Assembly (NCBI GenBank): GCA_036396915.1
Contig: DASWJX010000044.1
Location: 1-5,632 of the forward strand
Reading direction: 5' to 3'
Length of the DNA: 5,632 nucleotides
Source of the DNA: BM509 sp036396915
GTDB taxonomy: Bacteria; Desulfobacterota; Desulfuromonadia; Desulfuromonadales; Geopsychrobacteraceae
Shown here: positions 5,530-5,632 of the stretch, piece by piece
Layout: every line of letters begins with the position of its first letter
Numbering within the stretch: position 1 is the stretch's first letter
Notes under the pieces: model-generated
The model's input: only the letters and a program-made list of their open reading frames with translations
Told to the model about the DNA's origin: nothing
The model's database searches: none
Program-made: the position numbers and the translations under genes

Positions 5530-5632
5530 TTATCGACACAAAAACGCCTGGATCTCGTCGATGAACTCCGCGCCGTATTTCTCCAGCTTGTGCTCCCCCA
5601 CCCCGTTGATTTCGAGCAGCGCGGCCTCGTCG
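5530..5632 (-). CDS. recQ: RecQ-type ATP-dependent DNA helicase, C-terminal HRDC end (partial)
   Basis: Only the last 33 codons and the TAA stop (5530-5532) are in the window; the gene continues past the right edge. The visible peptide includes LLEINGVGEHKLEKYGAEF followed by a short helix and FLCR at the end. The (L)-x-I-N-G-V-G-x-x-K-L-x-x-Y-G pattern is the hallmark of the final helices of an HRDC domain, which in RecQ helicases helps bind structured DNA. RecQ unwinds DNA 3'-5' in recombination and fork repair. Another HRDC protein, such as an RNase D-like or UvrD/HRDC fusion, cannot be excluded from so little sequence, but RecQ is the commonest protein ending this way. Confidence 0.75.
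   Translation of the reverse strand, partial: DEAALLEINGVGEHKLEKYGAEFIDEIQAFLCR

Overview
The window looks like chromosomal DNA from a GC-rich anaerobic deltaproteobacterium of the Geobacter/Desulfuromonas group (Desulfuromonadales). This is an inference from base composition, the plsY-mltG pairing, the arsenosugar gene pair and a probable selenocysteine codon. No ribosomal RNA or other firm taxonomic marker is present.

Layout. On the + strand, positions 34-1620 carry plsY (acyl-phosphate:glycerol-3-phosphate acyltransferase) and mltG (endolytic murein transglycosylase), two envelope genes packed as an operon. A new promoter with an extended -10 lies just after mltG. It drives a two-gene arsenosugar unit: a small AhpD/carboxymuconolactone-decarboxylase-like protein with a CPYC motif (1695-2027), then the radical SAM enzyme ArsS (2032-3024). 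The arsS frame meets TGA at 3001, but everything around that codon says it is read as selenocysteine. The Cys-rich tail is interrupted exactly where relatives carry a Cys, the frame continues for six codons to TAG, and a good bacterial SECIS hairpin with G at loop position 2 starts 12 nt after the TGA.

On the - strand follow a complete yefM-yoeB toxin-antitoxin module (3104-3609), with four TGTAC operator cores laid over its promoter, and an AcuI/YhdH-type medium-chain reductase (3765-4763) ending at a 17-bp perfect hairpin. The next roughly 765 bp hold no credible gene. They contain a composite imperfect palindrome of about 545 bp (4867-5411). Each of its arms contains its own small perfect hairpin, and it is flanked by two direct copies of a shorter G/C-tract hairpin motif. 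It resembles a non-autonomous mobile or dispersed repeat. The right edge holds the last 33 codons of a RecQ-type helicase (HRDC domain) on the - strand.

The clearest biological units are the arsenic-sugar pair (with ArsS probably a selenoprotein) and the self-regulated toxin-antitoxin cassette beside it. The most useful points for a curator are the arsS recoding event, which routine gene calling would truncate, and the unexplained palindromic element.
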